In this document: in pieces, positions 53,600 through 62,318 of the stretch
Layout of the letters: each line of letters opens with the position of its first letter
Numbering within the stretch: the stretch's first letter is position 1
Origin: Phyllobacterium endophyticum
GTDB taxonomy: Bacteria > Pseudomonadota > Alphaproteobacteria > Rhizobiales > Rhizobiaceae
Assembly: GCF_003010935.1 (NCBI RefSeq)
Contig: NZ_PGGN01000003.1
Location: forward strand, 248,001-312,000
Direction of reading: 5' to 3'
DNA: 64,000 bases
The notes under the pieces: generated by a model
Told to the model about the DNA's origin: nothing
Database searches by the model: none
Seen by the model: the letters and a program-made list of their open reading frames with translations, nothing else
Translations under genes and position numbers: made by a program

Positions 53600-53695
53600 T
53601 GCCGTGGCCTTGAAGATTACCTCTACCGTCCGGGTCTTTTGCCAGTTTCCAGTTTCCTGACGCAGGTGCGTCAAACGAAGGCCACGAAACACACT

Positions 53696-55324
53696 ATGCC
53701 GCACGCGGAAAGTTACGATTACATCATCGTCGGGGCCGGATCCGCCGGTTGCGTGCTCGCCAACCGGCTGAGCGCTGATCCGCGATGTTCGGTGCTGTTG
53801 CTGGAGGCCGGCGGCTGGGACCGCGATCCCATGATCCATATACCGCTTGGATGGGGTAAGATCCTGACTGAGCGTCGCCATGACTGGATGTATTTCTGTG
53901 AGCCGGAAGACAATGTGGGCGGACGCCGGGTCGAGTGCGCCCGCGGCAAGGTTGTCGGCGGATCATCGTCTACCAACGCCATGGCCTATGTGCGGGGCAA
54001 TCGCGGGGACTACGATCGTTGGGCAGCCGCAGGGCTCAGCGACTGGTCGTATGACAAGGTGCTGCCGTATTTTCGCAAGCAGGAAAGCTGGGAAGGCGGC
54101 GAGAACCAGTATCGTGGCGGCAACGGCCCGGTCAGCACCCAGTTCTGCCGCTACAAGGACACGCTGATCGACGCCTTTGAGCAAGCCAGCGTTCAGGCGG
54201 GCTACGCGCAGACGAACGACTACAATGGCGAGCGGCAGGAAGGATTCGGCCGTCTCCAGATGACGATCTCCAAAGGCCGGCGCAGCTCGACTGCGTCAGC
54301 CTATCTGCGACCGGTGCTGAAGCGGCCCAACCTGACCGTTGTGACAGAAGCGAGCGCCACAAAGATCGTGCTGGAGGGTGCGCGCGCCACCGGCGTCACC
54401 ATCAAGCATCGCGGGGCCGAACGCACGGTCGTCGCCCGCAAGGAAGTTCTGCTTGCCGGCGGTGTGATCAACACGCCGCAGCTCATGATGCTGTCGGGCA
54501 TAGGGGCGCAGGATGAACTTGCCGCGCACGGTATCCAGACACGGGTCAACCTACCGGCGGTCGGCAAGAACCTGCAGGATCACGTCTCGGTCATTCTCAT
54601 GTACCGGCGCCGCAATCCGGGCCCGTTCCTGCGCAACATGCGTGCCGATCGAATCGGGTTCGATTTCCTCAAGACTTATCTCACGGGACGAGGTTTTTCG
54701 GCGGATGTGCCCGGCGGGATTGTTGCCTTCCTCAAGAGCGGTCCGACGCGACCGTTGCCGGATGTGCAACTGCTCTTCACGGCAGCTCCGCTCGCCGCAT
54801 GGCCATATCTCAAGCCGTTCAAGCCACCGTTTGCGGACGGCTTTGCGACGCGGGTCGTGGCCACGCAGCCTGAAAGCCGGGGCGCGGTGAAACTGGCGTC
54901 GGCCGATCCTGCGGCGGCGCCCCTGATCCACCAGAATTTCCTGGCCTCGCCGAAGGATTGGGAGTCTCTGCGGGCCGGCTTCCGGGTGGCAAGGGATCTT
55001 GCGGCGCAGCCCGCCATGCAGCCCTTCATCGAGGCGGAGTTTTTTCCCGGCCCAAAGTGTCAGAGCGACGACGAGATCGACGAGCATATCCGCCGAACCT
55101 CCATCACCGTGCATCATCCGGCCGGGACCTGCCGGATGGGGGTCGATACGGCCTCGGTCGTCGACCCGCAATTGCGGGTTCGGGGCGTCGAAGGTCTGAG
55201 AGTGGTGGACGCTTCCGTCATGCCTGACCTGGTCTGCGGAAACATCAATGCGGCAGTGATCATGATTGCCGAGAAAGCCGCCGACCTCATCGCGAACTCG
55301 AAACAAAGCGGGGCAATGCAATGA
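53696..55324 (+). CDS. 4-pyridoxic acid dehydrogenase (GMC family)
   Basis: A 542-residue FAD enzyme that oxidises the 5-hydroxymethyl group of 4-pyridoxate to the aldehyde (FHMPC); in M. loti it is membrane-associated and about 59 kDa. FAD blocks are [38 protein letters not shown] and [19 protein letters not shown]. The catalytic region is [12 protein letters not shown] with a late VCGNINAA. The ATG at 53696 replaces an upstream TTG. The stop overlaps the FHMPC dehydrogenase start (ATGA), so substrate and product enzymes are coupled. Confidence 0.92.
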   Translation: MPHAESYDYIIVGAGSAGCVLANRLSADPRCSVLLLEAGGWDRDPMIHIPLGWGKILTERRHDWMYFCEPEDNVGGRRVECARGKVVGGSSSTNAMAYVRGNRGDYDRWAAAGLSDWSYDKVLPYFRKQESWEGGENQYRGGNGPVSTQFCRYKDTLIDAFEQASVQAGYAQTNDYNGERQEGFGRLQMTISKGRRSSTASAYLRPVLKRPNLTVVTEASATKIVLEGARATGVTIKHRGAERTVVARKEVLLAGGVINTPQLMMLSGIGAQDELAAHGIQTRVNLPAVGKNLQDHVSVILMYRRRNPGPFLRNMRADRIGFDFLKTYLTGRGFSADVPGGIVAFLKSGPTRPLPDVQLLFTAAPLAAWPYLKPFKPPFADGFATRVVATQPESRGAVKLASADPAAAPLIHQNFLASPKDWESLRAGFRVARDLAAQPAMQPFIEAEFFPGPKCQSDDEIDEHIRRTSITVHHPAGTCRMGVDTASVVDPQLRVRGVEGLRVVDASVMPDLVCGNINAAVIMIAEKAADLIANSKQSGAMQ

Positions 55325-56250
55325 TCCGAAATATCGCCATCATCGGTCTGGGTACGATGGGACCGGGCATGGCCGCCCGGCTCGCCAGAGGCGGCCTTCA
55401 GGTGGTAGCCTACGATGTTGCCCCGGCAGCGATCGAGCGCGCCCGATCCATGCTGAGCGCGGCCGAGACCGTTCTCGACGCCTTGGATATCGCGTCACCG
55501 TCCGCCGACGTTGGAATGGTTCGCTTCGCCGATGATATCGGCGATGCGGTATCGGGTGCCGACCTTGTCATCGAGAACGTTCCTGAAAACATTTCGGTCA
55601 AGGCCGAAGTCTATCGTTCGATCGACGGCCTGATAGGCTCGGACACGATCGTCGCGTCCGACACGTCGGGTATCCCCATCACCAAGCTGCAGGCGCATAT
55701 CTCGCATCCAGAGCGGATGGTGGGCATGCACTGGTCGAACCCGCCGCACATCATCCCGATGATCGAGGTGATCGGCGGCGAGAGGACCGCGCCGCAAACC
55801 GTAGCGACGATCCGCGAACTGATCCGCTCGATCGGCTTGCTGCCGGTGGTGGTGAAGAAGGACATTCCCGGCTTCGTCGAAAACCGTGTGCTCTATGCGC
55901 TGCTGCGTGAGGCGGTCGACCTTGTCGAGCGCGGGGTCATCGATCCGGAAGATCTCGACACGTGCGTGTCGTGGGGCATCGGCTATAAGATCGCCGTGAT
56001 CGGGCCGATGGCCCTGCTCGATATGGCGGGCCTCGATATCTACAAGTCCGTCTCCTCCTTCCTCAACGCGGATCTGTCCAATCGCGATGATGTCGCGCCC
56101 GTGGTGCTGGAAAAGACGAAGGCGTCGAAGCTGGGCATCAAGTCGGGCGAGGGCATGTTTTTCTATACGCCCGAGCAGATCAAGGCGCTGCAAGGCGAGC
56201 GGGCGCGCAAACTCGTCGCTGTGCGGCGCATCCTGGAAGGCCGGGGGTAG
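55321..56250 (+). CDS. FHMPC 5-dehydrogenase (5-formyl-3-hydroxy-2-methylpyridine-4-carboxylate)
   Basis: A 309-residue NAD-dependent enzyme of the 3-hydroxyacyl-CoA dehydrogenase fold that converts FHMPC to 3-hydroxy-2-methylpyridine-4,5-dicarboxylate. The Rossmann motif [18 protein letters not shown] is at 5-22; the catalytic His lies in [18 protein letters not shown], and the C-terminal helical domain starts at VPGFVENR-like [15 protein letters not shown]. It matches, from memory, the M. loti enzyme of solved structure. It is the last catabolic gene before the transporter genes. Confidence 0.94.
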   Translation: MIRNIAIIGLGTMGPGMAARLARGGLQVVAYDVAPAAIERARSMLSAAETVLDALDIASPSADVGMVRFADDIGDAVSGADLVIENVPENISVKAEVYRSIDGLIGSDTIVASDTSGIPITKLQAHISHPERMVGMHWSNPPHIIPMIEVIGGERTAPQTVATIRELIRSIGLLPVVVKKDIPGFVENRVLYALLREAVDLVERGVIDPEDLDTCVSWGIGYKIAVIGPMALLDMAGLDIYKSVSSFLNADLSNRDDVAPVVLEKTKASKLGIKSGEGMFFYTPEQIKALQGERARKLVAVRRILEGRG

Positions 56251-56383
56251 CCAATGGTTCATCGTGATCACAAGACCCGCTGGGTTGGGACATTCGTAAC
56301 GGCGGCTGCTGTTGGTGCCAAGCGCGCCTTCAAGGACCGGACGGTGCTTCTAGGCTTGACGACGGTGCGTGAGGTGGCAAGCC

Positions 56384-57214
56384 ATGCGCGTTGAAACCAT
56401 TCGAGCAGCCGGCAGCCGGCCTGCTCATATCCGCCATGACGACCTGATCTCCGCCAAGGGTGTTTCGGTGGTCATGGCCAGGCAGCTGGTTCTGCAGAAT
56501 ATCGATCTTTCGATATCGAAAGGGTCGTTTGTCTCCCTTATTGGCCCTTCCGGTTGCGGCAAAAGCACCTTGCTCAAGGTTCTGGCCGGGCTTGTCAACC
56601 CGACGAGCGGCAACGTTTCGATCGCCGGTCTTTCGCCGGTCGAGGCGACGCGAAAGCGAATGATCGGCCTCGTCTTCCAGGACGCCAACCTGCTTCCCTG
56701 GAAGAATGCCGTCGACAACGCATCGATGCTGCTTGGCATCGCCGACAGATCGCTGTCGCGCGCGGATTTGCGGGCGTGCGGGCACGAGATGTTGGAACTG
56801 GTGGGGTTGGGCGACAGCGCCCACAAGCGCCCTCATGAATTGTCCGGCGGCATGCGCCAGCGCGTCGCCATCGCGCGGGCCCTGGCGCTCGATCCGGCGG
56901 TTCTGCTGATGGACGAGCCGTTCGGCGCGCTGGACGCCATTACCCGCGATGCGATGGGTCAGTCGCTGCTCGAGATTTGGCAGCGCACCGGCAAGACCAT
57001 TGTGCTCGTCACCCATTCTATAGACGAGGCCATTCACCTGTCGCGCCATGTCCACGTGATGGGGATCAAGCCTGGCCGGATCACCGGCAGCCTCGACATT
57101 GGTCTGCCCTATCCGCGCGATCTGTCTTTAGAGGAAGATCCGCAGTTCGTCAGGCTGTTGGTTCAGCTGCGAACGATGCTGCGCGCCAGCCATCAACCGG
57201 GAGGTGCGTCGTGA
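56384..57214 (+). CDS. ABC transporter ATP-binding protein (SsuB/ThiZ-like)
   Basis: A 276-residue ATPase of the nitrate/sulfonate/thiamine-precursor type. Walker A is GPSGCGKST, the Q-loop is VFQDANLLPWKN, the signature is LSGGMRQRVAIARAL, and Walker B is VLLMDEPFGALD. The DANLLPW and PFGALD forms are typical of SsuB/ThiZ/TauB. It starts behind GAGGTGG, 134 bp after the FHMPC dehydrogenase stop, and overlaps the permease start by 4 bp. It is the energiser of a three-gene importer attached to the B6 degradation operon. Confidence 0.92.
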   Translation: MRVETIRAAGSRPAHIRHDDLISAKGVSVVMARQLVLQNIDLSISKGSFVSLIGPSGCGKSTLLKVLAGLVNPTSGNVSIAGLSPVEATRKRMIGLVFQDANLLPWKNAVDNASMLLGIADRSLSRADLRACGHEMLELVGLGDSAHKRPHELSGGMRQRVAIARALALDPAVLLMDEPFGALDAITRDAMGQSLLEIWQRTGKTIVLVTHSIDEAIHLSRHVHVMGIKPGRITGSLDIGLPYPRDLSLEEDPQFVRLLVQLRTMLRASHQPGGAS

Positions 57215-58026
57215 GCGATCAACCTGTCAGCAATCTCTCCGAGTCGCGGCCTGCCTCAAGCTGGGGTGCAGTGACAGGCAGCTGGCTTCCAGCGGCTATC
57301 CTACTTTTGGCGACGATCGTGGTGTGGGAAGCCGTGGTGCGGATTTTCGCCATATCCGCTTTCATCATTCCCGCCCCGTCCGAGATCGCGCAATCGCTCA
57401 TCGCGCAATGGGGAGCGCTGATGCAGGCGACACTGGTAACGGCAGGCGAGATCCTGTTCGGATTCCTTGTCTCTATCGTGGTCGGCATTGCCATTGCGCT
57501 GGTCATCGTGCGCTTTGACTGGCTGGGGCGAGCGCTTTATCCGCTGGTGGTCCTGTTCCAGAACGTGCCCAAGGTGGCATTGGCGCCGATCTTCATCCTC
57601 TGGTTCGGCTACGGGCTCGCGCCCAAGATCGGCCTGATCCTGGTCATCGCCTTCTTCCCGGTGACATTATCGATGCTGGCGGGCATGCAATCGGTCGATC
57701 GCTCGCTGTTGTCGCTGATGCATTCGGTCGGCGCCAGCCCCACGCAGATTCTGTTCCGGATTCGTGTCCCGCATTCGTTGCCGAACCTGATGGCCGGCAT
57801 CAAAATCGCCGCGACGCTCAGCGTCATCGGCGCCATCGTCGGCGAATTCGCCGGCGCCTCCGATGGGCTCGGCTACGTCATCCAGTTTGCTTCGACCCAG
57901 CTCGACACCGCGCTCGTCTTCGCGGCCCTGCTCCTCGTTTCGGTGCTGGGCATCGCCTTCTACTACGCAGCCGAAGTTCTCGAACGCATCATCGTGCCAT
58001 GGGCACCGAAATTCAGCCACGCCTAG
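57211..58026 (+). CDS. ABC transporter permease (SsuC/ThiX-like)
   Basis: A 271-residue inner-membrane permease with six helices. The EAA-type loop is MHSVGASPTQILFRIRVPHSLPNL, interrupted as in SsuC/TauC. Other family features are FIIPAPSEIAQSLI near the start and LFQNVPKVALAPIFILWFGYG in the middle. The start is a GTG overlapping the ATPase stop. It pairs with the THI5-like binding protein that follows. Confidence 0.92.
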   Translation: MSDQPVSNLSESRPASSWGAVTGSWLPAAILLLATIVVWEAVVRIFAISAFIIPAPSEIAQSLIAQWGALMQATLVTAGEILFGFLVSIVVGIAIALVIVRFDWLGRALYPLVVLFQNVPKVALAPIFILWFGYGLAPKIGLILVIAFFPVTLSMLAGMQSVDRSLLSLMHSVGASPTQILFRIRVPHSLPNLMAGIKIAATLSVIGAIVGEFAGASDGLGYVIQFASTQLDTALVFAALLLVSVLGIAFYYAAEVLERIIVPWAPKFSHA

Positions 58027-58036
58027 GGTTCCTAGG
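58022..58036. repeat. CCTAGG-GTT-CCTAGG hairpin between permease and binding-protein genes
   Basis: A perfect 6-bp stem with a 3-base loop that begins within the permease stop codon. It lies in the 37-bp gap before the binding-protein gene. Such a hairpin could shield the downstream message or slow the ribosome, raising the relative level of the binding protein. Confidence 0.4.
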
Positions 58037-58063
58037 ACAGTCAACGACAGGAAGGATCGATCA

Positions 58064-59074
58064 ATGCTCAGACGCTCACTCTTAAAGGCAGCCACGCTCG
58101 CGGCGTTTGCCGGCGCGCTTGGCTTCTCCGGCGTAGCGCTGGCGGCCGACAAGGTCAGCGTGCAGCTCGACTGGGTGGTGCGCGGCAATCACGCCATGTT
58201 CTTCGTGGGCAAGGAGAAGGGCTTCTTCGCCAAGAACGACATCGACCTGGCCGAAATCCGCAAGGGTTCCGGCTCGCCGGACGCCATGCGGCTGGTGGGC
58301 AACGAGAACGCGGATTTCGGTTTCGGCGATCTTCCCACGCTCGCCGTTGCGCGCTCGCAGAATGTGCCGGTGGTGGCGGTGGCCGCGGTCAACCAGCACT
58401 CGCCGCTGGCGATCATCTCGCTGGCCAAGACGGTGAAGCTCACCAAGCCGGCTGATCTGAAGGGCCTCACCATCGGCATTCATCCGGCCGGTTCGACCTA
58501 CATCTTCTTCAGGGGCTTCCTGGCGGCCAATGGCCTGACGGAGAAGGACATGACGCTCAACAGTGTCTCGCCGCCCTATGAAAGCTATCTGCTTCTAGGC
58601 CGGGTCCAGACGGTGGTCGGCTATGTCGACGCCGAGGTTCCCGAACTGGAGGCCAAGGCAGGCGGACCCGGTTCGCTCAGCGTCATGATGGGCGCGGACC
58701 ATGGCTGGCAGGCTTATGGTTCGGGCCTGTTCACCTCCCAGAAGATGATCAAGGACAAGCCCGACGTCGTCGCCCGCTTCGTTAGGGCATACAGGGAGGC
58801 ATTCGATTATGTCGTGGCCCACCCCGAAGAGGCCGCCGCGATCACGGCCAAGGCTGCACCCGGTTACGCGGACAAGAAGGATGTGCTGCTTGCGCAGATC
58901 AATGCAGATATCGCGTCGACCTTCACCGGCCCGGACACCAAGGAACACGGCCTCGGCTGGATGACGAAAACGCGGTGGGAGGAAACACTCAAGACGCTCA
59001 CCGATCAGGGCGTGCTCAAGACGGCTCTCTCGGCGGACGATGTCTTCACCGACACGTTCCTGGCAAAGAAGTAA
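58064..59074 (+). CDS. THI5/NMT1-like ABC substrate-binding protein, candidate vitamin B6 binder
   Basis: A 336-residue exported binding protein. The start MLRRSLLKAATLAAFAG contains RRSLLK, close to a Tat motif, and cleavage is near VALAAD. The mature protein matches the NMT1/THI5 family: VSVQLDWVVRGNHAMFFVGKEKG, GSGSPDAMRLVGNENADFGFGDL and MGADHGWQAYGSGLFTS. Relatives bind the thiamine pyrimidine precursor (ThiY) or other pyrimidines and sulfonates. Placed directly after the B6 genes, the best guess is a pyridoxine or pyridoxate binder. CAGGAAGGA precedes the ATG. Confidence 0.85.
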   Translation: MLRRSLLKAATLAAFAGALGFSGVALAADKVSVQLDWVVRGNHAMFFVGKEKGFFAKNDIDLAEIRKGSGSPDAMRLVGNENADFGFGDLPTLAVARSQNVPVVAVAAVNQHSPLAIISLAKTVKLTKPADLKGLTIGIHPAGSTYIFFRGFLAANGLTEKDMTLNSVSPPYESYLLLGRVQTVVGYVDAEVPELEAKAGGPGSLSVMMGADHGWQAYGSGLFTSQKMIKDKPDVVARFVRAYREAFDYVVAHPEEAAAITAKAAPGYADKKDVLLAQINADIASTFTGPDTKEHGLGWMTKTRWEETLKTLTDQGVLKTALSADDVFTDTFLAKK

Positions 59075-59112
59075 GAGGCGCACCGATGTTGGACGGGCAA
59101 GTCGATGAGCGG

Positions 59113-59538
59113 CTACCGGCAGACCAGAGCGTCCTGCCTCGTGACGCAGGACACGGTGCGCTCGCCTTTCGCGGCGTCGGTGCGCTGGAGCGTGATCTGC
59201 ACGCGTGTGGCATATGCGCGACCCGACAGCCCGCACCGCAGCCGCTCGACTGGCAGGTTCTCGCGCTTGTCGTTGAGGATCGTGAACGTGCCGGTCTCGG
59301 GGTCGAACCAGAGTTCGAGGCGCGCGCTCTTGCCCGGCTCGACCGTCGCGATCCCGGCCGAATACCAGTGGGCGAAGTCGGCATTGCAGGACAGTGCTTC
59401 ATTGCCGACGTTCGAAATCGTCAATGGCACCATGTCGAGCCCGTCGGTGCCCTTTCGCACGATGACATGGTGCAACTCAACCGCGTTGGCGAAGGATGTC
59501 AACGCCAGCGCCACAGGGAGAACATAACGAATCTTCAC
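59113..59538 (-). CDS. Small exported protein of unknown function
   Basis: A 141-residue protein with a signal peptide (VKIRYVLPVALALTSFANA-VE). The mature part is beta-rich, with VPLTISNVGNEALSCNADFAHWYSA and LWFDPETGTFTILNDKRENLP, and four cysteines. It resembles small immunoglobulin-like or DUF-type periplasmic proteins; I cannot name a family. The GTG at 59538 is chosen because it starts the signal peptide and GGAG lies 10 bp upstream. It is the only minus-strand gene between two plus-strand importers, so it interrupts the B6 operon. Confidence 0.65.
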   Translation of the reverse strand: MKIRYVLPVALALTSFANAVELHHVIVRKGTDGLDMVPLTISNVGNEALSCNADFAHWYSAGIATVEPGKSARLELWFDPETGTFTILNDKRENLPVERLRCGLSGRAYATRVQITLQRTDAAKGERTVSCVTRQDALVCR

Positions 59539-59540
59539 TT

Positions 59541-59573
59541 TGCCTGAACTCCATGGGTCAGTTTTCTCAGGCA
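59541..59573. promoter_or_regulatory. Inverted repeat upstream of the small exported gene
   Basis: TGCCTGA (59541-59547) and TCAGGCA (59567-59573) are perfect 7-bp arms with a 19-bp centre. The near arm is directly ahead of the GTG start on the minus strand, over its ribosome binding site. This is a candidate operator in the divergent region. Confidence 0.35.
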
Positions 59574-59607
59574 GTCTACCTCGCATATGCACAATAACAA
59601 CATAATA

Positions 59608-59623
59608 TTGATTGGTAAATCAA
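59608..59623. promoter_or_regulatory. Inverted repeat upstream of the BMP gene
   Basis: TTGATT-GGTA-AATCAA, perfect 6-bp arms, lies 14 bp before the BMP start in an AT-rich stretch. It is a candidate operator or leader hairpin for the second importer operon. Confidence 0.4.
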
Positions 59624-59637
59624 ACAGAGAGGGTAAC

Positions 59638-60666
59638 ATGTTTAAGATTCTGAAGAGTAGTGTGAGTGCAGCTATACTGAGTGGCGTCTTGCTGGGCAGC
59701 GCGCTTGCCGGCGAAGTCAAGTCGATCGCCATCCTGACGCCCGAAGAAGGCACCGATTACGGCTGGAACCAGCAGGGGATCGATGCCGCCAGGGCGGCGG
59801 GCAAGGCCGCCGGCGTCGAAGTGGTCGTCGCCCAGGGCCTCGGCTACGGCGATGTTCGTCCGACGCTGCGGGAGCTCGCGTCCGATGGCGCCAGCTTGCT
59901 GATCGCCCACGCCAGCGGTTACAACACTTCGGGGCCTGAAATCGCCAAGGAATTGAAGGTTCCGGTGGCGATCGTCGATACGCCGAGCGGCCTGGAGAAG
60001 GGTCTCGTCGCCGACTACACGCTGAGCGGTCACCAGGGCGCTTATCTCGCCGGCCGTCTTGCCGCCAAGATGTCGCGCTCGAAGTCGGTCGGCATCGTCG
60101 TGTCGGGCGAACCGCCCTCGTGGAATTCGCAGTCAGCGGCGTTCGCGCAGGGCGTGAAGGCGGAGAACCCAGAGGTCAAGATCACCTATGCGGTGATCGG
60201 ACCCGCCGCCTACAGCGACGCAGCCGGCGGCAAGCGCGTCACCGAAAGCGTGATCGCCTCGGGCGCCGACATCATCTTCGGCCAGGGCAATGGTTCGAGC
60301 TTCGGCATGCTGCAGGCGGTCGAGACGACCAAGGCGGCTGACGGCGGCAAGGTCTATTTTATCGACGTCATCGGCGACAAGACGCCGATCGACAAGGGCT
60401 TCCTGCTGTCGTCGGTGGTGTGGAACATTGAGCCGGTCTACGCGGCGATGATCAACGACCTGAAGGCCGACACGTTCGGCACCAAGAGCTACTCGATCGG
60501 CCTCAAGGATGACTCGGTCAAGCTGCTGAAGACCGCTGCAATCCCGGACAAGGTCTGGACCGAGATCCAGATGCTGCGCGAGGAAGTCATTTCCGGCAAG
60601 ATACCGGTCGAGCCGGTCTATGATGCAGCGGCTGTCAGGGCGCTGATGACCAGCGTCGCCCAGTAG
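59638..60666 (+). CDS. BMP family ABC transporter substrate-binding protein
   Basis: A 342-residue periplasmic protein of the basic-membrane-protein/Med family. The signal peptide ends near LAGEVKS and has no lipobox Cys, so it is soluble. The BMP pattern appears as ILTPEEGTDYGWNQQGIDAAR at the start, LAGRLAAKMSRSKSVGIV in the middle and GADIIFGQGNGSSFGMLQA. BMP proteins bind nucleosides, purines or autoinducers. GAGAGGG precedes the ATG. It is the first gene of a second importer operon next to the B6 genes, so a B6 vitamer is a possible ligand. Confidence 0.9.
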   Translation: MFKILKSSVSAAILSGVLLGSALAGEVKSIAILTPEEGTDYGWNQQGIDAARAAGKAAGVEVVVAQGLGYGDVRPTLRELASDGASLLIAHASGYNTSGPEIAKELKVPVAIVDTPSGLEKGLVADYTLSGHQGAYLAGRLAAKMSRSKSVGIVVSGEPPSWNSQSAAFAQGVKAENPEVKITYAVIGPAAYSDAAGGKRVTESVIASGADIIFGQGNGSSFGMLQAVETTKAADGGKVYFIDVIGDKTPIDKGFLLSSVVWNIEPVYAAMINDLKADTFGTKSYSIGLKDDSVKLLKTAAIPDKVWTEIQMLREEVISGKIPVEPVYDAAAVRALMTSVAQ

Positions 60667-60746
60667 GGCAATTTAAACCGGCTACCGGAAGGGTGACCCG
60701 TTCATCCCTCCGGACCGATTTCATGTTTTTGAGGTTGTGGGCTTTC

Positions 60747-62318
60747 ATGGGCAGTCTTTCTTCATTACCGGGCGCCGACACATGCGACATCGTCGCGCTT
60801 GCAGGCGTGACCAAACGCTTCCCCGGCATTGTCGCCAATGACAGCATCGACCTGTCAATCCGTCCGGGCGAGGTGCATGTGCTGCTCGGCGAGAATGGCG
60901 CGGGAAAATCCACCTTGATCGGCATGCTGTCCGGCCTGCTGCAGCCGGACGAGGGACGCATACTGGTCGACGGCAAAGTGACACAGATCACCTCGCCGCG
61001 CCACGCGCTGGCGCTCGGTATTGGAACCGTCTTCCAGCACATGATGCTGGTGCCGGCTCTGAGCGTGGCCGAGAACCTTCTGCTTGGCGGGCCCTGGTGG
61101 CAGCGCCCCAGGATCGAGGCGCTTGAGGCGCGCGTCGCCAAGATCACACGCAGCCTCGGCATCACGGTGAAGCTGCATGCCAGGGTGTCGGAGCTTTCGC
61201 TTGGCGAGCAGCAGCAGGTGGAGATCCTGCGCGCCATGGTGCGCAACAGTCGGCTACTGATCCTCGACGAATCCACCTCTATGCTGACGCCGAAGGGCAT
61301 CGACGAACTGGGCACGCTGATGCGCCGCCTCGTCAAGCAGGGACTGGCGATCGTCTTTATCACCCACAAGCTCAAGGAGGCGGCGGCCTTCGGCGACCGC
61401 ATCTCGGTGCTGAAGCTCGGCCGCAAGGTCGGCGAGATTCCGCCCGAGCGCTTCCGCGCGCTGGGCGAACAGGAGATCATCTCGCAGATCGTGGATTTGA
61501 TGTTCGGCAAGCAGAAGGACGATCCGGAAGCGGTCGAGCGCCCCATCCGCAAAGTCAGCGTTGAAGCCGCTCCGTTGCTTCAGGTCACGGATCTCGCGGC
61601 GGCGCCTACGGACAACGCACCGGGCCTGTCGTCGATCTCCTTTGACATTCGTCCAGGCGAGATCCTTGGCATAGCCGGCATCGATGGCAACGGCCAGAAA
61701 CAACTGGCGGAGGCATTGGCAGGTCAACGCGTGACGACTGGTGGTTCGGTGCGGCTGGAGGGAACCGCCATCGAGATGCTGAGCGTTGGCGAACGCCGCC
61801 AGCGCGGTCTACGCTACCTGACCGACGACCGGCTGGGCGAAGGCACTGTCGGAACCTTCCCGGTCTCGATAAACTTCTTCCTCAAGCAGGTGGGCGCCCC
61901 TCCGTTCTGGCGCAACGGCTTCGAACAGCGCGCCGAGATCGACAAGCGCGCCGCCCAGCTCGTGCGCGAGTACGATGTACGCACGCCAAGCCTGAAGACG
62001 CCGGTCGCGCGGCTTTCGGGCGGCAATATCCAGAAGGTTCTGCTGGCGCGCGAACTGGCCGAAGGCGCCAAGGTCGTGATCTTCAACAAACCGACCTATG
62101 GGCTCGATCTCGCCAATACGCTGGCGTCGCGCCAGCGCATCTGCGCCACCGCAGCGCGCGGCCTTGCTGTATTGCTGATCTCCACCGACCTTGAGGAATT
62201 GCTCAGCATGTGCGACCGCATAGCCGTCATCGCCAGCGGAGCGCTGGTCGGCACCGTCGAGAACGTAGACGACGCCCGCACCAGGGTCGGTCGCCTGATG
62301 ATCGGACTGGCCGCATGA
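60747..62318 (+). CDS. Nucleoside-type ABC transporter ATP-binding protein (two NBDs)
   Basis: A 523-residue double ATPase of the YufO/RbsA-like type that accompanies BMP proteins. Domain 1 has Walker A GENGAGKST and Walker B LLILDESTSMLTPKG, with Ser in place of the usual Pro. Domain 2 has GIDGNGQKQ at Walker A, the signature LSGGNIQKVLLAREL and IFNKPTYGLDLAN where Walker B usually reads AAQPTRGLD. These changes hint at an asymmetric pair of sites. The ATG at 60747 is preferred; two upstream ATGs are in frame. The stop overlaps the permease start (ATGA). Confidence 0.9.
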   Translation: MGSLSSLPGADTCDIVALAGVTKRFPGIVANDSIDLSIRPGEVHVLLGENGAGKSTLIGMLSGLLQPDEGRILVDGKVTQITSPRHALALGIGTVFQHMMLVPALSVAENLLLGGPWWQRPRIEALEARVAKITRSLGITVKLHARVSELSLGEQQQVEILRAMVRNSRLLILDESTSMLTPKGIDELGTLMRRLVKQGLAIVFITHKLKEAAAFGDRISVLKLGRKVGEIPPERFRALGEQEIISQIVDLMFGKQKDDPEAVERPIRKVSVEAAPLLQVTDLAAAPTDNAPGLSSISFDIRPGEILGIAGIDGNGQKQLAEALAGQRVTTGGSVRLEGTAIEMLSVGERRQRGLRYLTDDRLGEGTVGTFPVSINFFLKQVGAPPFWRNGFEQRAEIDKRAAQLVREYDVRTPSLKTPVARLSGGNIQKVLLARELAEGAKVVIFNKPTYGLDLANTLASRQRICATAARGLAVLLISTDLEELLSMCDRIAVIASGALVGTVENVDDARTRVGRLMIGLAA

